From Sulfurimonas sp. (lineage in GTDB: Bacteria; Campylobacterota; Campylobacteria; Campylobacterales; Sulfurimonadaceae): a stretch of 64,000 nt of DNA. The stretch is taken from contig NZ_JABIOQ010000071.1 of assembly GCF_018698455.1 (NCBI RefSeq), positions 1 to 64,000 of the forward strand, given 5' to 3'. This document shows, piece by piece, positions 58,167-64,000 of this stretch (position 1 is the first letter of the stretch; each line of letters starts with the position of its first letter). A program made the translations under genes and the position numbers. The notes beneath the pieces are model-generated. The model saw only the letters and a list, made by a program, of their open reading frames with translations, was not told the origin of the DNA and did not search any database.

Positions 58167-59099
58167 ATGAAAATTATTTATATTCTCATTGGAGCCATCT
58201 TGGGCTTAACATATGGGCACTTTTACTATGGTTTTCTTTTTAGTCAGAATATCTGTCTATTTGCAGGTATTACACTTATCATGCCAACACTTTTTAATGT
58301 CAAATTTTCAGATATCACACTTCTGTATATTCATAAAATAGTTCTACTTAAAAGTCTTTTAATTAACTATCTACTTCTTCCTACTATTGCACTTGGTATA
58401 GGGCTTTTAACGAATGACTTTGGTATTGCAGCTGGCTTGTTTCTTCTATCGGTTTTAAGTGGTGGAGGCATGGCTATGTACTGGATTAAAAGCTCACAAG
58501 GAGATGCTTCTTTTGGCTTTTTACTTCTTTTTGTTAACTTAGTTTTTGTCTCTTTATCTTTACTGATGCTTCATCAGTTTGGTATCTATACTTCAGACTA
58601 CTTTTCTCAGTACTATCTTGATGGTGCAAACATAAGTAACTTTGCAAGAACAGTTATAATACTTCTTATAATTATTCCTTTTATAGTGAGTAGAGTTATC
58701 ATCTTCATCAAACCACTAAAGAGATTTATAGAAGAGAAAAAAAGTTATATCAGTAACATAAGTATGTTTCTTATTGTTTTTTATCTATTTGCACTTCAAA
58801 ATGCTCAGACTCTTTTTGAAATATATGATTTTCAACCAGAACTCATTTACATCTCACTTATCGCTGTTTTAGTATTTTACTTTTCTATCTTTTTAGTTTC
58901 ACACTTCTTATACAACAGTAATTCGCCCCAAGAAAGAGCTGCCTACTGGCATACATTTACACGCTACATCACTCTAGCGTTAGTAATTTCTACCTTTTCC
59001 TCAACTACTTTCGGTGTTTCGATGTTACTTCCTATAATGTTCGCATACATCATTCAAATACCACTTTCGGCACTTATAAGTAAACGCCAAGAGAGCTAA
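58167..59099 (+). CDS. Polytopic membrane transporter (bile acid:Na+ symporter-like)
   Basis: About 9-10 TM; FLLSVLSGGGMAMYWIKSSQGD. Confidence 0.6.
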   Translation: MKIIYILIGAILGLTYGHFYYGFLFSQNICLFAGITLIMPTLFNVKFSDITLLYIHKIVLLKSLLINYLLLPTIALGIGLLTNDFGIAAGLFLLSVLSGGGMAMYWIKSSQGDASFGFLLLFVNLVFVSLSLLMLHQFGIYTSDYFSQYYLDGANISNFARTVIILLIIIPFIVSRVIIFIKPLKRFIEEKKSYISNISMFLIVFYLFALQNAQTLFEIYDFQPELIYISLIAVLVFYFSIFLVSHFLYNSNSPQERAAYWHTFTRYITLALVISTFSSTTFGVSMLLPIMFAYIIQIPLSALISKRQES

Positions 59100-59151
59100 A
59101 ATATAGTAGCTTATGTTATAATTACACCCATATAACAACAAGGCTACTATA

Positions 59152-60618
59152 GTGAATAACACACCTTCTAAAACTCAAAAATTCATATTAAAACTTTTTC
59201 CAGAAATCATGATAAAAGGCTCTTCTGCCAAACGCCAAATGGTTGGACAACTCTACACAAACCTTACTAGTATTTTAGAAAAAATCAGTTCAGATATAGC
59301 TGTTAGAAAGTTTTCCGACAAGATAGAAGTAGTAGCACCTTTTAACACCTTAGCTGAAGTAAGACAAAGGCTTTTAGATACTTCAGGGATCGAGCAGATA
59401 CTAGAAGCATTACAGTTTAATGATATGGATAGCCTAGATAAGATAAAAGTTAAAGTCGGCGAGCTTGTCGTAGACTCACTAGAAGGTAAAACCTTTGTAG
59501 TAAGGGCAAAACGTATGGGAAGACACGACTTTCGCTCAGTAGAGCTAGAACAGACTGTTGGTGGCTATCTTCTTGCTCATTCAAAAGCAAAAGCGGTTGA
59601 CTTGAAAAATCCAGAGATCACGGTACGAATGGAGCTCATAGAAAACCAACTCAATGTCATCACGACAAAGTACAAAGGGCTCAGTGGCTTCCCAATAGGT
59701 ACACAAGGGGATGTTCTTTCGTTAATGTCAGGAGGTTTTGACTCAACGGTTGCATCTTACCTCACTATGAAACGCGGCATAAAAACTCACTTTGTCTTTT
59801 TTAACCTCGGTGGAAATGCTCACGAAATAGGAGTGAAACAAGTAGCTCTTTACCTATGGTCCAAGTTTGGCTCTTCTCATAAAGTAAAATTTGTTACCGT
59901 TGACTTTGAAGATGTCATAGAAGAGATATTTCGCTCAACTCCACCGACATATATGGGTGTTACTCTTAAACGCTTAATGCTCAAAGCATCTGAAAAAGTA
60001 GCAAATGATATGGAAATAGACGCTCTTGTTACAGGAGAAAGTGTTGCTCAAGTTTCAAGCCAAACGCTACGAAACCTTGCTCTTATAGATGAAGTAAGCA
60101 ACATGCTTATACTTCGCCCTCTTTCCACTATGAATAAGCCTGAAATCATCTCTATAGCAAACGATATTGGTACACGCCAGTTTGCTGAGACTATGCCTGA
60201 GTACTGTGGAGTTATTTCACAAAACCCTATTATTCATGGCTCTTTTAAACGTATGGAAAAAATAGCACAAAAGTTTAACTATGAAGTGCTAGATGATGCA
60301 GTTACAAATGCTAAGTCTATTTATGTTCATGATATTATGGATGATGTCAAAAATCTAGAAGCAATAGAAGTAGTTGAAGATTTAACTACTAGTGAGTATA
60401 CAGTTATAGATATACGTCCAGAAGATGAGCGCATAGAAACTTCATTTAAAAGCATCAAAATACCTTTTCATAAGCTAAAAAAAGAGTTTCCAAAATTAGA
60501 GCAAGACAAAGAGTACCTACTCTACTGTGAAAAAGGCATTATGAGTCAACTCCATGCTCAGTATTTACGTGATGAGTACAAGTGTGAGAATGTTAGGGTT
60601 TATAGACCAAAAGTATAA
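59152..60618 (+). CDS. thiI: tRNA 4-thiouridine synthase with C-terminal rhodanese domain (GTG start)
   Basis: THUMP region, VLSLMSGGFDSTVASY, rhodanese LLYCEKGIMSQLHAQYL. Confidence 0.94.
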   Translation: MNNTPSKTQKFILKLFPEIMIKGSSAKRQMVGQLYTNLTSILEKISSDIAVRKFSDKIEVVAPFNTLAEVRQRLLDTSGIEQILEALQFNDMDSLDKIKVKVGELVVDSLEGKTFVVRAKRMGRHDFRSVELEQTVGGYLLAHSKAKAVDLKNPEITVRMELIENQLNVITTKYKGLSGFPIGTQGDVLSLMSGGFDSTVASYLTMKRGIKTHFVFFNLGGNAHEIGVKQVALYLWSKFGSSHKVKFVTVDFEDVIEEIFRSTPPTYMGVTLKRLMLKASEKVANDMEIDALVTGESVAQVSSQTLRNLALIDEVSNMLILRPLSTMNKPEIISIANDIGTRQFAETMPEYCGVISQNPIIHGSFKRMEKIAQKFNYEVLDDAVTNAKSIYVHDIMDDVKNLEAIEVVEDLTTSEYTVIDIRPEDERIETSFKSIKIPFHKLKKEFPKLEQDKEYLLYCEKGIMSQLHAQYLRDEYKCENVRVYRPKV

Positions 60619-60685
60619 CTCTTAAAAAGTTTAATGAAGATAAGTGGTATATAGCCACTTACTCCAGCAGTGATTTAATGCGAAA

Positions 60686-61417
<732 letters not shown>

Positions 61418-61484
61418 CTATTTATTTAGGTTTAATATTAATTTAATTATAATAAAAAATTATTATTCAATCTAAGGTTACTAT

Positions 61485-63587
61485 TTGAAATTATTATTAT
61501 TATCGGCACTACTACTTACTTCTCAACTCTCTGCTTTTGATACTCGTAGTCATGTCTGGATAGCTCAAGAGGTTATTAACGATCTTGAAGACTCAAAGCT
61601 TACCATCCCTCCTTATGGAGAATTCTTCGTTGACCCCAGTATCGTTTCTTCAATACTTGAAAATAAAAAGATATACCGAATGGGTAACATAGGTCCGGAT
61701 GGATTTCCTGATGTTATTGGTGGACAAGTTACAGTTCATCCAGGTCTTGAAGATGGTTTTATAGATGATGAGTCCACTGAAATTACTACAGGATGGAAAA
61801 GCGATGTTTGGTTTAAATGGCTACTTTCAAAAGCTCAAACACCTCAAGAAAAAGCTTTTGCTTATGGATTTTTAGCTCATGGAGCTGCCGATACCTTTGC
61901 TCATACCTATGTAAATATGTACTCCGGTGATATTTTTGATATGAATGATGGTGAGACCGATGTTGAGAAACGCCATATATTTTTAGAAAAATTTATTAGT
62001 GATAGGCTTCCATCATTTAAAGATGTAAATGCAACCGACCTTGGTGAAGCATACCAACTAGTTGCCGTTGATGATGAACTACCTATAAACTTCATTAAAA
62101 ACACACTACTTATGAATGATGAAGTAGCACAGCAGTATGCACTTTCAAGTACTGCAAACTACCTTGCTATGATGTATGATTTTAGACAAAAAATTGCAGG
62201 TCTTGACGATGAAGACACACAAGACACTTTAAACATTGATATAGAAGAAGCATCTATAGATTGTGATACACAATGGTATCTGGGTAAGTATTTCCTCTCT
62301 ATCTTTTCATCTCAAGATGAAGCATGTGAAGAAAAAAGTTTTCTTACTGAAAAATTAGATTCTCTTTCCCTACTTAAAACCGACTATTCTCTACCTGTCT
62401 ATAGTTTCAAAGCTGCATGGTTAGAGCAGATAGATCATGCAATAGATGAGTATATTAAAATGAGTTCCCGTATGAGTCAAGGATTTATGAACCAAGATGC
62501 TGACACATACTCAGAGCTTACAGAATGGCTTCAGTGTTATGCAGCATCGTTTACAGACCCTACTACTCTCGCAGCACAAGTAGTAGAAGAAACTTGTAAT
62601 ATTACTGCACAAGCCAAAGACAAACTCTCCTTTTTAGATACTGTTAAAGATAAAACTAATTTTACAGGTTTATCTAACTTAAAAAGTGAAGTAAACACTC
62701 TCTCAGGATCGTTAGGTTCAAGTATCGTGAGCCTTGTTGGTGTTGCCGCTTTGGAGATTATCACAGTAAGAGATCAAGCAGTTAGCGAACAATCGTTAAA
62801 TGAGCAATTTTCAATAGACGATAGTGAAAAGCAATTACTTCTTATCAACGATATAGCAGAACGAGTTAAGCTAGAGATGGGTCTGGACATGAATGGTGAG
62901 TTAAATCCTCAAATGTATCATGTTATGTACAACGCTGTTGTTTTAAGCAAACTCTCTCTACTCTCTGAATTAGAGATAAATAGACTTATCGCTACGGCAA
63001 ATGTTTCCCAATACTATCAGTATGCAAGTAGTGACAACAACTTCAATATTCTCTTTGGTGCAATAAAAACCATTGATGGAAATCATCAGTGGCTACACCA
63101 AGCACCTCCCTACCCACGTTTAGAGAACTTTAATGACACACAGGATCATTTTCATGGTTACGAAAGCGATGAGTCCCATGGATTTAAATTTTTTGAGCAT
63201 GAACAACTTCGTAGTCAAGTTTTTAGTAAAATTTTCAAAGGTCCTCTTTCTTTAGGTCTTGAGTCTCCTGCTGCAATTCAAAAAAGCAATATTCTAGCAA
63301 GTGATTATCCTTATATTTCTTGCTTTAATAATCCATTTCCAAATGGGATAGATGATAAAAAATGTTTAGTAATCCAAAATGACAATGTTCAAGATATAAA
63401 TCTTACAAATCCAGAAATACCAATACAAGAAGAAAGTTGGTGGGACTCTTTAGTAAGCTACCTGACAAATATTATCAAAGATTATTTTAATGAGTTAGTT
63501 GGAGAAGAGAATATTATCAGCACGACAACAACCGATGATAGTGTAGAAATTACAACAACCATACCTGATGATGGTATACAATTTTAG
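61485..63587 (+). CDS. Zinc-dependent phospholipase C-like secreted protein (TTG start)
   Basis: Signal peptide LLLLSALLLTSQLSA; DTRSHVWIAQEVINDL, FLAHGAADTFAHTYVNMYSGD. Confidence 0.75.
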   Translation: MKLLLLSALLLTSQLSAFDTRSHVWIAQEVINDLEDSKLTIPPYGEFFVDPSIVSSILENKKIYRMGNIGPDGFPDVIGGQVTVHPGLEDGFIDDESTEITTGWKSDVWFKWLLSKAQTPQEKAFAYGFLAHGAADTFAHTYVNMYSGDIFDMNDGETDVEKRHIFLEKFISDRLPSFKDVNATDLGEAYQLVAVDDELPINFIKNTLLMNDEVAQQYALSSTANYLAMMYDFRQKIAGLDDEDTQDTLNIDIEEASIDCDTQWYLGKYFLSIFSSQDEACEEKSFLTEKLDSLSLLKTDYSLPVYSFKAAWLEQIDHAIDEYIKMSSRMSQGFMNQDADTYSELTEWLQCYAASFTDPTTLAAQVVEETCNITAQAKDKLSFLDTVKDKTNFTGLSNLKSEVNTLSGSLGSSIVSLVGVAALEIITVRDQAVSEQSLNEQFSIDDSEKQLLLINDIAERVKLEMGLDMNGELNPQMYHVMYNAVVLSKLSLLSELEINRLIATANVSQYYQYASSDNNFNILFGAIKTIDGNHQWLHQAPPYPRLENFNDTQDHFHGYESDESHGFKFFEHEQLRSQVFSKIFKGPLSLGLESPAAIQKSNILASDYPYISCFNNPFPNGIDDKKCLVIQNDNVQDINLTNPEIPIQEESWWDSLVSYLTNIIKDYFNELVGEENIISTTTTDDSVEITTTIPDDGIQF

Positions 63588-63595
63588 GAGATATA

Positions 63596-63847
63596 ATGAG
63601 GTCTATTTTTACAGTTTTAACATTGATTCTTTTAGTTGGATGTGGCGGTAGTTCCGGTAGTAGTACATCTACTTCGCAAGCGATAGTAGTAGATATGCAG
63701 TTAGATAAAAGTTACAGTGTATACGAAGGTGATCGTTTAGAGAAAACTTCACCAAACACAGAAATATCTATCAAAAAAGAGACTCAAAGTGATACAACGA
63801 CAGTAGTTCTTCTCAAAGGAAGCTCAACAATAACAAGAGCAAACTAA
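63596..63847 (+). CDS. Small lipoprotein
   Basis: MRSIFTVLTLILLVGCGGSSGSS lipobox. Confidence 0.7.
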   Translation: MRSIFTVLTLILLVGCGGSSGSSTSTSQAIVVDMQLDKSYSVYEGDRLEKTSPNTEISIKKETQSDTTTVVLLKGSSTITRAN

Positions 63848-63855
63848 GTTTTACT

Positions 63856-64000
63856 CTACTCACCCCACCCCAACTTCTCTTTGAGCACATCAAAGTAATT
63901 AAACTCTTCTCTGTGAATAAGTTTTGCTTTGGTTTGTGCTAGTCCAATGAGTATACTATTACCCTGCTCTAATTCATGTTTATCTTGTCCATCTATAATA
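63856..64000 (-). CDS. nadK: NAD kinase, C-terminal fragment (5' beyond window)
   Basis: Minus-strand IIDGQDKHELEQGNSILIGLAQTKAKLIHREEFNYFDVLKEKLGWGE*. Confidence 0.85.
   Translation of the reverse strand, partial: IIDGQDKHELEQGNSILIGLAQTKAKLIHREEFNYFDVLKEKLGWGE

Overview
64 kb of an AT-rich chromosome, most consistent with a Campylobacterota (Sulfurimonas-like) chemolithoautotroph; the taxonomy is inferred from gene content and protein style only. The flanks are mostly housekeeping: TCA genes (icd 3' end, mdh, fumC, sucCD), RNase P RNA, tRNA-Glu, glnS with a YqeY/GatB-like tail beside a gltX paralogue, metG, a cell-envelope run (mrdA, lptAC, kdsC, rlpA, mltD), hisB, tatD, recN, ppaC, thiI, adk and the nadK 3' end. 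The centrepiece is a complete chromosomal integron at about 30.95-44.0 kb: a divergent integron-type integrase (minus strand, directly upstream of recN), a candidate attI/Pc region at about 32.13-32.18 kb, and ten plus-strand gene cassettes separated by attC-like sites. Stem arms of the attC sites covary and keep a single unpaired base. Cargo includes at least four PD-(D/E)XK-like nuclease proteins (one an 895-aa SF1 helicase-nuclease fusion), two toxin-antitoxin modules and several unknown secreted or membrane proteins. Three unrelated cassettes share a conserved 5' leader. Other notable items: a 44-bp perfect palindrome just before mrdA, four operator-like palindromes phased at about 32 bp between a TetR gene and rnpB, a GluRS paralogue lacking its KMSKS motif next to a GlnRS, a SoxZ-like fusion protein, and probable AUU/AUA start codons. 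All domain calls come from reading motifs by eye; no database search was run.
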